From Desulfotignum sp. (GTDB taxonomy: Bacteria; Desulfobacterota; Desulfobacteria; Desulfobacterales; Desulfobacteraceae): a DNA stretch of 64,000 nt. The translations under genes were made by a program, and so were the position numbers. This document shows positions 34,758-44,682 of this stretch, piece by piece; within the stretch, counting starts at the first letter, position 1; each line of letters begins with the position of its first letter. A model generated the notes under the pieces. That model was not told the origin of the DNA, made no database searches, and was given only the letters and a program-made list of their open reading frames with translations. The stretch is taken from the NCBI GenBank assembly GCA_011390635.1, contig JAABSA010000003.1:106479-170478 (forward strand), given 5' to 3'.

Positions 34758-35447
34758 TTGAACCGGAAAGAAAAAAACAACAAAGCACGGGATGACCACA
34801 CCCGGATGGCCCATGAAGGTATCCGTCAACTGCTGTTTGAAAACAAAATCCTTCCCGGCCAGAAACTGTCTTACCGGATGATTGCCGAAACCCTCGGCAT
34901 GAGCCTGACGCCAGTTATACAGGCCCTCAAGATTTTAGAATTCCAGGGACTGGTAAAACATATTCCCAACAAAGGATATTATACAGAACCCCTGAGCCTT
35001 CAGGAGATCAAGGAAATTTATGAACTGCGGGAGGTGGTGGAGATTTCCCTTCTGCCAGCGGTAATTGAAAATCTGGACAATGACAGCATCACAAGGCTGA
35101 GCGGTTTTTTACAAACAGACCATGGCAATGACATCGATCTGAACACCCGCCTGGTTCTGGACCGCAATTTTCATACCATACTGTCGTCCATTGCAGCAAA
35201 GAAAGTGCAGATGCAGATATTGCAGAACCTGTTCGACCTGCTGTATCTCAAATACAGGGGAAGTCTTCTTTTTGTGGCCTCGGAAGTGATTGTGGGTTCC
35301 CAGCACCAGATGATATTCGACGCGGTGGTCACACGAAATATTGACAAGGCACATATGGCCATGAAACAGCATTTTACGGTTATCAAGGCCAAGGCATTAT
35401 CCACCTTGTCACAGATGCTGGCAGGCAGATATGAGCGCCACCCCTAA
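34758..35447 (+). CDS. GntR family transcriptional regulator (FCD domain)
   Basis: FadR-type regulator of 229 residues starting at a TTG codon behind GCAGGAGAGACCTC. The winged helix-turn-helix shows MIAETLGMSLTPVIQALKILE, and a helical FCD-like effector domain follows (DRNFHTILSSIA and later SQHQMIFDAVV). The last 17 bases overlap a truncated MFS gene, so it was once the first gene of a regulator-transporter pair. Likely controls the divergent FAD oxidoreductase and itself. Confidence 0.9.
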   Translation: MNRKEKNNKARDDHTRMAHEGIRQLLFENKILPGQKLSYRMIAETLGMSLTPVIQALKILEFQGLVKHIPNKGYYTEPLSLQEIKEIYELREVVEISLLPAVIENLDNDSITRLSGFLQTDHGNDIDLNTRLVLDRNFHTILSSIAAKKVQMQILQNLFDLLYLKYRGSLLFVASEVIVGSQHQMIFDAVVTRNIDKAHMAMKQHFTVIKAKALSTLSQMLAGRYERHP

Positions 35448-35694
35448 AACCCGGAAACCTCATAAATCAGGCGGCATACCCCGGGCACAGACAAATCCCA
35501 TTTTGTTTCTAACCGGCATTTTCTTTTTCAATATGCTTTCCAGGCTCGGACTGGCCCCTCTTCTGCCTGGTATTGAAACCGACCTGGCCATGAATCACAG
35601 CCAGGCCGGCGGGCTTTTTTTCCTTATTTCATCCGGGTATTGCATAAGCCTGTTCGGATCCATTTTTCTAACGCCCCTGTTCACTGGGGGTCAA
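35431..35694 (+). pseudogene. 5' fragment of an MFS transporter gene
   Basis: The ATG at 35431 begins a normal MFS N-terminus: ILFLTGIFFFNMLSRLGLAPLLPGIE, then GLFFLISSGYCISLFGSIFLTPLF, i.e. about two to three membrane helices. At about 35690 the similarity to a transporter stops, and the frame continues only as antisense of the isomerase gene ending at 35695. About 300 residues are missing, so the transporter cannot work. The break lies directly against the isomerase stop codon, which points to a deletion that joined two once-separate genes. Confidence 0.75.
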
Positions 35695-36489
35695 TCAACG
35701 CGACAGCAGAAAATCGATTTTTTCCCGGCTTTGCACCAGATCATCGGTATCGGCGGAAAATATTTCAAAGGTGATGGTATCGTTGTAACCCGCCTTTTTA
35801 AGGGCTGAAATACAGATGTCAAAATCAATATTCCCTTTTCCCACGGCAACATGATCATCATACTTTCCAAAATTGTCGCTGATATGGACATGGCTTATGC
35901 GGTCGGGGAATCTGTGGATAAATTCCACCAGCTTCGACTGCCCGGGGTCTCCGATATTGGCATGGCCGGTATCCAGCGTCATTTTGAGATCCTTGAACTC
36001 CTTGAAAAGAAAGTCAAACTGATCCGGGTCAAAAAAGATGTGATAGGCGGGAAACATGTTTTCAAAACACAGGGCTATTTTCAGAGAAGCTGCTTTTTCA
36101 ACAATGGCCTGCAGGCTTTTTTGGGCATATTCTTTTGCGGTGTCCAGAACAAATGCCCCCATGCCGGTGATAAATCCCGGATGCAGCACTGCTTTTTTGG
36201 CACCGATGCCTGCGGCTGCATCCAGTGAATGCATCATTTCCGAAAGCGATGCAGCTCGGATACCTGGTGAGAGATCCGCTGTATACACAAAGGACGGCAG
36301 ATGACACACCACCGGCAGACCCGCCTTTTCCAGGGCTGTGACCAGGTCTTTTTCCATGTCACGGATCCTGGCCCAGTGACCTTGGGGCGGATCCATGGAG
36401 AGTTCAAAAAAATCAAACCCCAGATCCGACACTTTTTGTATTTCATCCATCACCGGTTTGATCGGAAAGCTTGCAGCCCCGTATTTCAT
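35695..36489 (-). CDS. Sugar phosphate isomerase/epimerase-like TIM barrel protein
   Basis: AP-endonuclease-2/xylose-isomerase-like TIM barrel of 264 residues. Seen: GFDFFELSMDPP, AVLHPGF, LCFENMFPAY, the metal-ligand pattern DTGHANI and SHVHISDNFG, and a final TFEIF, typical of the divalent-metal site of the family. Many members act on myo-inositol derivatives, hydroxypyruvate or ketoses, so no substrate is claimed. The ATG follows TGGGGGATAT. It abuts the truncated MFS gene, convergently. Confidence 0.85.
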   Translation of the reverse strand: MKYGAASFPIKPVMDEIQKVSDLGFDFFELSMDPPQGHWARIRDMEKDLVTALEKAGLPVVCHLPSFVYTADLSPGIRAASLSEMMHSLDAAAGIGAKKAVLHPGFITGMGAFVLDTAKEYAQKSLQAIVEKAASLKIALCFENMFPAYHIFFDPDQFDFLFKEFKDLKMTLDTGHANIGDPGQSKLVEFIHRFPDRISHVHISDNFGKYDDHVAVGKGNIDFDICISALKKAGYNDTITFEIFSADTDDLVQSREKIDFLLSR

Positions 36490-36553
36490 ATATCCCCCAT
36501 AGATGAATCTTGTGCCGTCAATTTATGTGATGCCGTCAAATCATGCACTGCCA

Positions 36554-39499
36554 TTAATTGGACAAGCCTTTTAAAAACCTTCCCAGTTCTTTTTCCACGC
36601 TCTTTTTCAGCTGGTCTACGGTTTCAGGCGGGACATTGGTGATAATCGAAGTGATCACCCCTGTGATATCAGGCGTGATGGATGGATCGGAAAGCGCACC
36701 TTTGACAAATATGGGAACAGAGACACCGGCAAGTTCCGTCAGTTCCTTTCCTGCCTGGCCTTTGGAGGTTTCCACCACCGTGATAACCGCCGTATAATCA
36801 ATGGTTTGCGTGACAATATCAGCCACTATTCCGGTGCCGGAAACCCGGAGAGCAGGAGATTTTCCCGCAAGATCATCCAGGAAAACCACCCCGTTTTTCA
36901 CCACAGGATTACCGGTAAGTTCGGTAAAATCCGTTTCTTCCTGTTCCGACACCGCAAAGGTCCGGCTTTCCCGCAAAGATTTCAGACTCCGCAGAAATTT
37001 TCCCGCATTAAATCCTTTGACTGCTCCGTTTTTAAAGGAAAACGCCATGTTCCCGTTCAGGTTCTGCTTCATGGCATCCACATCCAGGCCTGTGGTGGTC
37101 AGGTCGGCTGTCACATCCCCGGTTCCCCGGATGAGGGCATTTTGGGTCATGTCCATGAGCAATGGTTCCACCTCCACCCCCTTCAGGGTTGTATCAATAG
37201 CAAGTTTCGGGATATTTTTTGTGGCATCCAGCACCACCTTGCCTGCATAGGTTCCCTTGTACAGATCGGCGGACAAAGGATCTTTTGTGAGTATGCCGTC
37301 TTTTGCATTTACCTGCACCTGCACCCGGGACAGTTTTGCCCCGGTAACAACAAGATCTTCAATTGTCAGAGCGGCTTTCAGCTTCAGGGCCCGCAACAGC
37401 TCCACAGGAATCTGGACAGCTGCCGCAGCAGCGGCTGTTTCCGGGGTAACCGGCCGGGCCGGTTGTTTTTTTCCGCCCGGATCTTCGGAGGCCTCCGGCA
37501 TGTACCGGTCCGCATTGATCTTATCAACTGCCAGATCACAGGTGATATCCGGGTCTGAAAAATTTTTAACGGCAAGGTTCCCGTTCATCTGTGAATCATC
37601 CAGGACAGCAGAAAAACCGGTGAGCCGGATATCGGCAAAAGATCCTGCAAAATCGGTTTTCACCGCCACTTTCTCAAACACCCTGGTGTCTGATGTCGCC
37701 GGCAAAGGCAGATTGAGTTTTTGCATTATATCACGCAGATTAAACTGTGCCACAGACAGGCTGCCGCTGAATTCAGGAGATGTTTGAAACTGTCTGGCAT
37801 TCAGTGTGCCGGTGACATCAAGATCCAGGCCCTTGAGGGAAAAAGATGCAAGATCCAGTATCTGCGAATCAAACTGAATGCGGGCAGGCGCATCCAGGGT
37901 CACAAAAACCGGTGGATTGGGAATCTGTTTGCCCGCCAGACCGAACCGTGCCTGCAGCGGTGTCATGACAAGATCCTGGGAATTGCCTTTAAAGCTGGTT
38001 TTTACAGAAACAGTGTCAAGCACTGCAGCCAGAGCCGTCTGTTCCAGAGCAGTAAACAGCAGTCCCAGCTGTCCCCCTTCCAGGGCGACCTGGCCCTCCA
38101 GATCCGCCTTCTTTGACCCCAGGTGACTGGCAATGACATTGGCCTTCACCGTGATGCCCAGTCCCGCAACATCCAGTACAGGCAACATGATCCGGCCCTG
38201 TTCCATGTCCACATCAAACCGGGTCTCCATATGAAATGCTTTTTTTCCGGATGCAGCCAGCCGTTTGCCCAGGACCGCCAGCCGTGACCCGCTGCCGCCA
38301 AGCGTGCCCGCCACCTGAAGCAAAGTAGGCAGATCCGGCCCTGTCGCTGTTACATCACCTGTCAAGGACGGCGCGGCAGACCGGATCTTTTTTGCCTCCA
38401 GTTCTCCGGTAATATCTGCTCCCAGCATCTGCACCGCAAGCTTGGATACCGACACCATGCCTTTGTCTGTATCGGTGACAATTTTTGCCTTCACATCAAA
38501 GGAACGGTCCGGCAGTCCGGCCAGTTGTGCTGACAAAGGACCGCCTTCAAACACCTTGAACAACTGCGCAAGATCCTTTCCCGTGACATCCAGATCCATG
38601 TCAACTAAAGAGATGCCGGATTTCACCCCGCCAATGGATATGTCCCCTGCCGCGCGGGTATCCATACCGGTTGCCAGCAGATCTGTGACAGATATGGTAT
38701 CTTTGGCAAGATCCATCTTTACGGAACAGGCCAGGGTCAACAGAGCAGGGGTTTTTCCCAAAGCTGGACCGGCTAGCTGTGCCCGGGCAGAAAAAGGCGT
38801 TATCTGATACTGTCCTGTGGCGAAATCATGGAAGATTTTTCCCTCAAGTGCGGCATTGCCTGAAATTTCAGGGGAGGTGGCTTGTCCATGAAAGGCAAGT
38901 TTCAGGTCAACAGGATCACCGGGCGTCACCATGCCGGTGGTGATATCCAGATCCGATACTGTATATGTCACATCCATGGACCTGTCATCAAAACGCACGG
39001 CCGCATCCTGGATATCCACCCCGCCTTGTAAGAGAACAGCCAGGTTGGCCATGTCAAAGCCCTTGTCAACGGCCTTTTCCAGCTCCTTTTCTGTAGTTCC
39101 CCCCCCCAGATCCTCCCAGTTGGATATGCTGTCTTTGTTTTTTGCCAGGTTGATGCGGGCGCCTTTGAGAACAACCGTATCCATCTCCAGCTGTTTTGTA
39201 AGCAATGGCAGGGTTTTGACCCTGACCATGACGTGATCAGCGGCCAAAAGGGGAAGGTCTCCGAACCCTTCTGCATTTTCCAGAAAAACCTGTGATGCTT
39301 CGATATGCAGCCAGGGGTAATAGGCGACCTTGAGATCCCCTTTGATCTCAAACTGCCGTCCCATCTGCTGGCTGATCTTGCCTGTGATATACGCCTTGTA
39401 ACGGTTGGGATCCAGATTCAGGGCGATGACACCGGCGATAACAACCAGCAGGATCACAATCCCAAGCCCCAAAGAGACAAAAACAAACCCTTTTTTCAT
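36554..39499 (-). CDS. AsmA family protein
   Basis: Large AsmA-type protein of 981 residues with an N-terminal membrane helix (residues about 7-27, VSLGLGIVILLVVIAGVIAL) and the conserved start LDPNRYKAYITGKISQQMGR. The rest is a long repetitive beta-rich region and the AsmA C-terminal domain (VEPLLMDMTQNALIRGTGDV, NGNMAFSFKNGAVKGFN). Such proteins span the periplasm and are thought to help lipid transport or outer-membrane assembly. The ATG follows GAACGAGGAGTTTTCCC. Stands alone between the isomerase and a LOG-type gene. Confidence 0.92.
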   Translation of the reverse strand: MKKGFVFVSLGLGIVILLVVIAGVIALNLDPNRYKAYITGKISQQMGRQFEIKGDLKVAYYPWLHIEASQVFLENAEGFGDLPLLAADHVMVRVKTLPLLTKQLEMDTVVLKGARINLAKNKDSISNWEDLGGGTTEKELEKAVDKGFDMANLAVLLQGGVDIQDAAVRFDDRSMDVTYTVSDLDITTGMVTPGDPVDLKLAFHGQATSPEISGNAALEGKIFHDFATGQYQITPFSARAQLAGPALGKTPALLTLACSVKMDLAKDTISVTDLLATGMDTRAAGDISIGGVKSGISLVDMDLDVTGKDLAQLFKVFEGGPLSAQLAGLPDRSFDVKAKIVTDTDKGMVSVSKLAVQMLGADITGELEAKKIRSAAPSLTGDVTATGPDLPTLLQVAGTLGGSGSRLAVLGKRLAASGKKAFHMETRFDVDMEQGRIMLPVLDVAGLGITVKANVIASHLGSKKADLEGQVALEGGQLGLLFTALEQTALAAVLDTVSVKTSFKGNSQDLVMTPLQARFGLAGKQIPNPPVFVTLDAPARIQFDSQILDLASFSLKGLDLDVTGTLNARQFQTSPEFSGSLSVAQFNLRDIMQKLNLPLPATSDTRVFEKVAVKTDFAGSFADIRLTGFSAVLDDSQMNGNLAVKNFSDPDITCDLAVDKINADRYMPEASEDPGGKKQPARPVTPETAAAAAAVQIPVELLRALKLKAALTIEDLVVTGAKLSRVQVQVNAKDGILTKDPLSADLYKGTYAGKVVLDATKNIPKLAIDTTLKGVEVEPLLMDMTQNALIRGTGDVTADLTTTGLDVDAMKQNLNGNMAFSFKNGAVKGFNAGKFLRSLKSLRESRTFAVSEQEETDFTELTGNPVVKNGVVFLDDLAGKSPALRVSGTGIVADIVTQTIDYTAVITVVETSKGQAGKELTELAGVSVPIFVKGALSDPSITPDITGVITSIITNVPPETVDQLKKSVEKELGRFLKGLSN

Positions 39500-39583
39500 G
39501 GGAAAACTCCTCGTTCAAAAGATTATGGGAGGGACCAACGGTCAACCATGTGATGTTTATGATAGCCCAAATATCGTATTTAT

Positions 39584-40471
39584 TCAAATAGATTCCGATT
39601 GATTCAACAAGGCCCATCCTTCCTCGGCGGTTTCCACATAATGAAACAAGGCAAGATCTTCCAATGAAACAGTACCGGCATCAACCAATGCATCAAAATT
39701 TATCACTTTCTGCCAGAAGCTTTTGCCGAATAATAAAATGGGGATGGGTTTGATTTTTTTGGTCTGCACCAGGGTCAATGTCTCAAAAAGTTCGTCCATG
39801 GTGCCGAACCCGCCGGGAAATGCAATCAGCGCTTTTGCCCGAATCAGAAAATGCATCTTTCTGATGGCAAAATAATGAAACTGAAAACTCAGCTCCGGTG
39901 TAATATAGGGATTTGGCGCCTGTTCATGGGGCAAAACGATATTCAGGCCGATGCTTTTGGCATTGACATCATGGGCCCCCCGGTTGGCGGCTTCCATAAT
40001 TCCCGGACCCCCGCCTGTGGAGACCACGCATTGCACACCATTGGCATCAGGATCTGCCGATGCGATCAGCCGACCCAGCTTGCGGGCTTCATCATAATAC
40101 CTGCTGTTCTCCAGGTCTCTTTTGGCCATTTTCAGTTTTTCGGCCATATCAGGGGCATCCGGATTCTTCTGTGCCTCAGCCTCGATATGGTCAAGATAAA
40201 TTTTTGCTGTTTTTGAATCCTTGAACCTGGCACTTCCGTAGATCACCACGGTGGATTCTATGTTCAGCTCCATCTGGATAATTTCGGGTTTGAGCAATTC
40301 AAGCTGCAGCCTTACCGGCCGCAGTTCATCGCGCATCATAAAATCCGTGTCCAAAAAAGAAAGGGCATAAGATGGTGATTTTGTCTGGGGTGTGTCTGCA
40401 TGCAGTTTCGATGATTGTGCATCTTCTGACGCGGAAGGAAACAAACGGGTTCTTTTTTTGGGTATATCCAT
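39584..40471 (-). CDS. LOG/TIGR00730-type Rossmann fold nucleotide hydrolase-like protein
   Basis: Protein of 295 residues with the LOG-family core: STGGGPGIMEAANRGA and PGGFGTMDELFETL, which holds the PGGxGTxxE motif of cytokinin-activating phosphoribohydrolases (often misnamed lysine decarboxylase). It has about 80 extra N-terminal residues before VVIYGSARF, including a polar tail of unknown role. Family activity is removal of ribose phosphate from nucleotide monophosphates; the bacterial role is uncertain. The start follows AAAGGACTGTTAC. Single gene. Confidence 0.9.
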   Translation of the reverse strand: MDIPKKRTRLFPSASEDAQSSKLHADTPQTKSPSYALSFLDTDFMMRDELRPVRLQLELLKPEIIQMELNIESTVVIYGSARFKDSKTAKIYLDHIEAEAQKNPDAPDMAEKLKMAKRDLENSRYYDEARKLGRLIASADPDANGVQCVVSTGGGPGIMEAANRGAHDVNAKSIGLNIVLPHEQAPNPYITPELSFQFHYFAIRKMHFLIRAKALIAFPGGFGTMDELFETLTLVQTKKIKPIPILLFGKSFWQKVINFDALVDAGTVSLEDLALFHYVETAEEGWALLNQSESI

Positions 40472-40722
40472 GTAACAGTCCTTTGGTTTTGTGAATGGTC
40501 AAAATTACGCATCCTGTTATATCAGACAGATCTTATCACACAAGGGGTGCAAGATCAAAAAACATATGAATGTCTCTGGTCTCTTGCAAGTCCCTGTGTG
40601 ATTTTTTACATGGGATTGCCACGGGACCCGAACTTGGACTTTATTTTTTATACCGGAATACGTATAAGAGGTATGTCATACAACTGTGAATATCCATAAC
40701 CAAGTGCTCAAAAGGAATTGCC

Positions 40723-41667
40723 ATGACATATAAGGTATTTGTCGACGGCCGGGAAGGTACCACCGGATTGCAGATCATTGATTATCTTTCCCCGCGGAAT
40801 GATATTGAAATGCTTGAAATTGATTCTTCACTGCGAAAGGACATACAGGAGAGGAAAAAATTGATCAACCAGTCTGATGTGACTTTTTTATGCCTTCCGG
40901 ATGCCGCATCAAAAGAATCCGCATCCATGGTTGAAAACCCGGACACCTGTATCATAGATGCAAGCACGGCCTTTCGAACACATCCGGACTGGACCTATGG
41001 CCTGCCCGAGCTTGCACCGGAACAAAGAAAGATGCTTACAAAATCCAAAAAAATCACCAACCCCGGATGCCACGCCACCGCTTTTATTCTGTCTGTGCAT
41101 CCGCTGATCACAGCCGGTATCATGCCGCAGGATTATCCGGTCTGCTGTTATTCAATCACCGGTTACAGCGGCGGGGGAAAAACCCTCATTGCAGCATATG
41201 AAGACCACCATACGCCGGTTTTGGACAGTCCGCGGCATTACGCCCTGGGCATGGTCCACAAGCACCTGCCGGAAATGATGGTAAGGACCGGACTGATGAA
41301 TGAACCCGCCTTCAGTCCAGTGGTGGGCAATTTTTATAAAGGCCTGGCTGTGACGATTTTTATCCATTCCCGGCTGTTGGCAAAAAAAGTTACGCCAGCA
41401 GATATCCAGCACCTTTTGGCCGATTATTACAAAGATGAAACATTCATTACGGTTTTTCCCTTTGAGCATGAAAAGAATCTGGACAATGGATTTTTTGATG
41501 TCCAGGCATGCAACAATACCAACCGGGCGGACATGTTTGTGTTCGGCAACAAGGACCGCATGGCGTTGGTTACCCGCATAGACAATCTTGGAAAAGGTGC
41601 GTCAGGTGCTGCTGTCCAATGCATGAACATACATCTGGGTATAGATGAGGCAAAAGGACTGGTGTAG
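40723..41667 (+). CDS. argC: N-acetyl-gamma-glutamyl-phosphate reductase (type 2)
   Basis: NADPH-dependent reductase of arginine biosynthesis, 314 residues, the shorter type 2 form. Seen: the N-terminal [14 protein letters not shown] nucleotide-binding start, the catalytic Cys116 in [17 protein letters not shown] and HKHLPEM with the active-site His. The ATG follows AAAGGAATTGCC. Not in an arg operon here. A 251-base gap before it holds its promoter and no gene. Confidence 0.95.
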   Translation: MTYKVFVDGREGTTGLQIIDYLSPRNDIEMLEIDSSLRKDIQERKKLINQSDVTFLCLPDAASKESASMVENPDTCIIDASTAFRTHPDWTYGLPELAPEQRKMLTKSKKITNPGCHATAFILSVHPLITAGIMPQDYPVCCYSITGYSGGGKTLIAAYEDHHTPVLDSPRHYALGMVHKHLPEMMVRTGLMNEPAFSPVVGNFYKGLAVTIFIHSRLLAKKVTPADIQHLLADYYKDETFITVFPFEHEKNLDNGFFDVQACNNTNRADMFVFGNKDRMALVTRIDNLGKGASGAAVQCMNIHLGIDEAKGLV

Positions 41668-41843
41668 TCACAGATACGCGCATGTCTCTTATCTTACCCC
41701 CGCGGTCTGGAAAAACACGAAAAAAAGGTGCGCGGCAAAGTAGTAAGGGATGAAAACCAAAATTCTCACACCTCATCTTTATGACCGCACACCTTTCTGG
41801 TTTTGTTATGCCCGCCATGACACGGGGGGCATTAATATGCGTT

Positions 41844-42074
41844 TTATTTTATCTGATGGGGATCACACAGCTGGTCTTCACTCACCGCTCCCCTGCCGCA
41901 GCCACCGCAAAAATACGCAAATTCGGCCACCTGGGGTTTGCACAGGTGCTTTTTCTTCTGGGCCTGCTGGCCGCAGCTGCCGCAGGTGTACAATTCACCG
42001 GCATTGGTGGGATCACACAGGTGTCCCTCTTCTGATGAAATTTTTCCGCATGATTTACAGGTATAGGTCGTCAT
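41844..42074 (-). CDS. Small zinc-ribbon-like protein with three CxxCG repeats
   Basis: Protein of 76 residues built of three similar units: YTCKSCG...HLCDP, YTCGSCG...HLCKP and YFCGGCG...QLCDP. Each unit has a CxxC knuckle and one further Cys 9-10 residues on, about 26 residues per unit, so nine Cys in all. The ATG at 42074 follows CCAAGGAGGAATT, which decides the start. It would bind metal (zinc or iron) but the odd third Cys per unit is unusual for zinc ribbons, which need four ligands. No function known. Read in the opposite direction the region gives no supported gene. Confidence 0.75.
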   Translation of the reverse strand: MTTYTCKSCGKISSEEGHLCDPTNAGELYTCGSCGQQAQKKKHLCKPQVAEFAYFCGGCGRGAVSEDQLCDPHQIK

Positions 42075-42103
42075 AATTCCTCCTTGGTGCATGGGTTTAC
42101 AAT

Positions 42104-42340
42104 TCAGGAACCGGCCAGACTGCGATAATACCCCCGCTCATACCAGGTCCGGGTGTTGTCGTCAAACACGGCCTCCTGTTCATGGATCAGTTTTATACAT
42201 TCATCCGGCCAGTCCCCGCACGCCATAACCACGGTATCGCCCAGACTGAATTTTTGGTTGCATACCTCACACCCTTTTTCATTATGGGTATTAAGTATAT
42301 CCAGATTTACAAGGTATGTACTGTTGGATTTTTGCTGCAT
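42104..42340 (-). CDS. Small conserved-looking protein with CxxC, unknown function
   Basis: Protein of 78 residues with an N-terminal CEVCNQKFSLGDTVVMACG segment reminiscent of one half of a zinc-binding knuckle, followed by an acidic helix-rich tail and a Tyr-rich end. The ATG follows ATGAGGAGAGCCCC. Same strand as the two neighbouring Cys-rich small genes, 11 bases upstream of the zinc-ribbon-like gene. Not recognised as any family. Confidence 0.6.
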   Translation of the reverse strand: MQQKSNSTYLVNLDILNTHNEKGCEVCNQKFSLGDTVVMACGDWPDECIKLIHEQEAVFDDNTRTWYERGYYRSLAGS

Positions 42341-42366
42341 GGGGCTCTCCTCATTTTATAACGGTG

Positions 42367-42546
42367 CTATCCTGAAATCAGGCATTCTCTGGACCGATAA
42401 CCGCTTTTTTTTGCAGCCCATCTGTAGCAAAAATGCCGGTCTTCCGGGCTTTGGCTATCATAATCACATTCTTTGAGTTCTTCTACCAGACGTTCTTTTT
42501 CACGGGTGCAGCATTGCCGTGCATTTATATTGATTGATGTTACCAT
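42367..42546 (-). CDS. 59-residue Cys-rich orphan protein
   Basis: Short gene of 59 codons plus TAG. The protein begins MVTSININARQCC and continues EKERLVEELKECDYDS, SPEDRHFCYRWAAKKSG and RSRECLIS, with Cys at 12, 13, 27, 40 and 55. The ATG has GGGAGGTGACCC before it, a strong ribosome site. It is the third small Cys-rich gene in a row on this strand. Similar short proteins are, from memory, widespread orphans in sulfate reducers; no role is known. Confidence 0.65.
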   Translation of the reverse strand: MVTSININARQCCTREKERLVEELKECDYDSQSPEDRHFCYRWAAKKSGYRSRECLISG

Positions 42547-42762
42547 GGGTCACCTCCCGACAATTTGTATTTCATATATGCAAAGCAGTATCATTTTTTT
42601 TATGGTTTTATATGAAAACTGCTTAGATAATACAATAAGAAGCATGCAGATGATTGCAACGGCAGAAAAAAAATTCTTGTGTTTGTGAACAAACCTCTGT
42701 ATAGTTCCAATTTTTATTTCCATGGCTGGTTACGCCAGCTTTTATGTAAGGAACTTCCCTTG

Positions 42763-44499
42763 ATGCCCCAACAAACTGTGCCCGTGACCGGGTTTGACGA
42801 TATGAACCTGGACCCGGCAGTATTTTCATGCCTTGAAAAAGTCGGCTATACAACCCCCACCCCCATCCAGCGTCTGACCATTCCCCATCTTCTGGCGAAA
42901 AAAGATCTCCTGGGACAGGCCCGGACCGGAACAGGCAAAACCGCAGCCTTTGCTCTTCCGCTTTTGTCCTGCATCAACCTTGACATCCGCCGGCCCCAGG
43001 TGCTGGTGCTGACCCCCACAAGAGAGCTTGCCATCCAGGTGGCAGAAGCGTTCAAAACCTATGGCCAGAACTTGAAGGGCCTTGGCGTACTCCCGGTATA
43101 CGGCGGGCAAAGCTATGGGGTACAGCTCAATCAATTGAAAAAAGGGGTCCATGTGGTGGTGGGAACCCCGGGCCGTCTCATGGATCACATGAAACGCAAA
43201 ACCATAGACTTTGCAGATCTTTTCTGCCGGGTGCTGGACGAAGCCGATGAAATGCTGCGCATGGGATTCATCGAAGATGTGGAATGGATACTGGAACGTA
43301 CCCCCAAAGAGGTCCAGACTGCCCTGTTTTCCGCCACCCTGCCCGGGCCTGTAAGGAAAATTGCAGAAAAACATCTTACCCTGCCGGAAAATATCCGGAT
43401 CCAGTCCCAACCTGCTGAAACAAATGCCATCCGCCAGCAATTCTGGATGGCCAAAGGTGCCACCAAAGCCCATGGGCTGGTGCGTATCCTTTCAGCTGAA
43501 GCCTTTGACGGGGTGATCGTGTTTGTAAAGACAAAATCCGCCACCCTCTCTGTGGCCAAAAATCTGGAAAGCAATGGGTTTAGAGCTGAAGCACTGAACG
43601 GGGACATGGCACAGTCCGCCAGGGAACAGACAGTAGACCGATTGAAAAATGGGCGTATCGATATTCTGGTGGCCACGGATGTGGCAGCCAGGGGCCTGGA
43701 TGTGGACCGGATCTCCCATGTGATCAACTATGATATGCCAGGCCAGGTGGATCCCTACATCCACCGCATCGGTCGCACCGGCCGGGCCGGGCGGTGCGGA
43801 GAAGCGATTTTGTTCACGGCGGCAAACGAACGGTGGATGGTGAGAAAAATCGAAAAAGCTACCAGGCAGCCCATAACGGAAATGCATCTGCCCTCTCCCA
43901 AGGCAGTGAACAAAAAACGGATCGCAGATTTTAATGACAGCATCAGCCGGACTCTGGAAAGCCAGGATTTGGCAACATTTGAATCTCTGGTTGCAACCTA
44001 TGCCGAGGCAAATGACCTGCCCATGGCCCGGGTAGCGGCTGCCCTGGCCAGGATGGCCCATGGTGAAACCCCGCTGCTGCTGACCCCGGCAAAAGAGAAA
44101 AAACCGGTTTTGGCCAAACCAAAACAAAAAAAGACCCTTGATGCCAATCAGACAATGCCTGAAAAACCGCCTGTATCTGTCAGGCAAATGGACCGGACCC
44201 CAAAACCGGCCCCTGATCTGAAAGCTTCTGTTTCTGAAACACCTGCCCTTATACCCCTGCGGCCGGGCATGGAGCGGTACCGTATTGAGGTGGGGGAATG
44301 CCACGGGATAAAACCAGGGGATATTGTCGGTGCTATCTCCAACGAAGCCGGCCTGGAAAGCAAATATATCAAAGACATTACGATTCAGCCGCAGTTTTCC
44401 CTGGTGGCGCTGCCTGAAGGTATGCCCAGAGAAATTTTGCGCCTTTTGAAACGCACCTGGGTGCGATCCCGGCAGATGGCCATATCCAAATGCGCATAA
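42763..44499 (+). CDS. DEAD-box ATP-dependent RNA helicase with DbpA RNA-binding domain
   Basis: RNA helicase of 578 residues. Motifs in order: Q motif (FSCLEKVGYTTPTPIQ), motif I ARTGTGKT (residues 53-60), PTRELA, GTPGR, VLDEADEM, FSATLP, then helicase C with ATDVAARGLDVDR and HRIGRTGRAGR. After a linker rich in Lys and Pro comes a DbpA-type domain (RYRIEVGECHGIKPGDIVGA) that binds structured RNA, as in CsdA/DeaD. The start at MPQQTVP follows AAGGAACTTCCCTTG; an upstream start would add 28 unconserved residues. Likely acts in ribosome assembly or cold response. Confidence 0.93.
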   Translation: MPQQTVPVTGFDDMNLDPAVFSCLEKVGYTTPTPIQRLTIPHLLAKKDLLGQARTGTGKTAAFALPLLSCINLDIRRPQVLVLTPTRELAIQVAEAFKTYGQNLKGLGVLPVYGGQSYGVQLNQLKKGVHVVVGTPGRLMDHMKRKTIDFADLFCRVLDEADEMLRMGFIEDVEWILERTPKEVQTALFSATLPGPVRKIAEKHLTLPENIRIQSQPAETNAIRQQFWMAKGATKAHGLVRILSAEAFDGVIVFVKTKSATLSVAKNLESNGFRAEALNGDMAQSAREQTVDRLKNGRIDILVATDVAARGLDVDRISHVINYDMPGQVDPYIHRIGRTGRAGRCGEAILFTAANERWMVRKIEKATRQPITEMHLPSPKAVNKKRIADFNDSISRTLESQDLATFESLVATYAEANDLPMARVAAALARMAHGETPLLLTPAKEKKPVLAKPKQKKTLDANQTMPEKPPVSVRQMDRTPKPAPDLKASVSETPALIPLRPGMERYRIEVGECHGIKPGDIVGAISNEAGLESKYIKDITIQPQFSLVALPEGMPREILRLLKRTWVRSRQMAISKCA

Positions 44500-44682
44500 C
44501 CCTGGATTTTTTTTTGCGTTTGCGGTATAAAAGACAGGTCTGAAATCGGGAAAATGACATCTTGAATTCCCCCTGGCTCTTGATAACCATACGTGATAAC
44601 CATATCAGACTGATGCCAAATTTCCGGGTGATCCTTGCCTGGATACCTTTTTTCAATCTTTTTTACATACAGGAGGCCCTCC

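Noticed and set aside
41781..42035. Plus-strand frame of 84 codons with hydrophobic stretches
   Set aside because: Antisense to the zinc-ribbon-like gene, which has a strong ribosome site and three clear Cys units.
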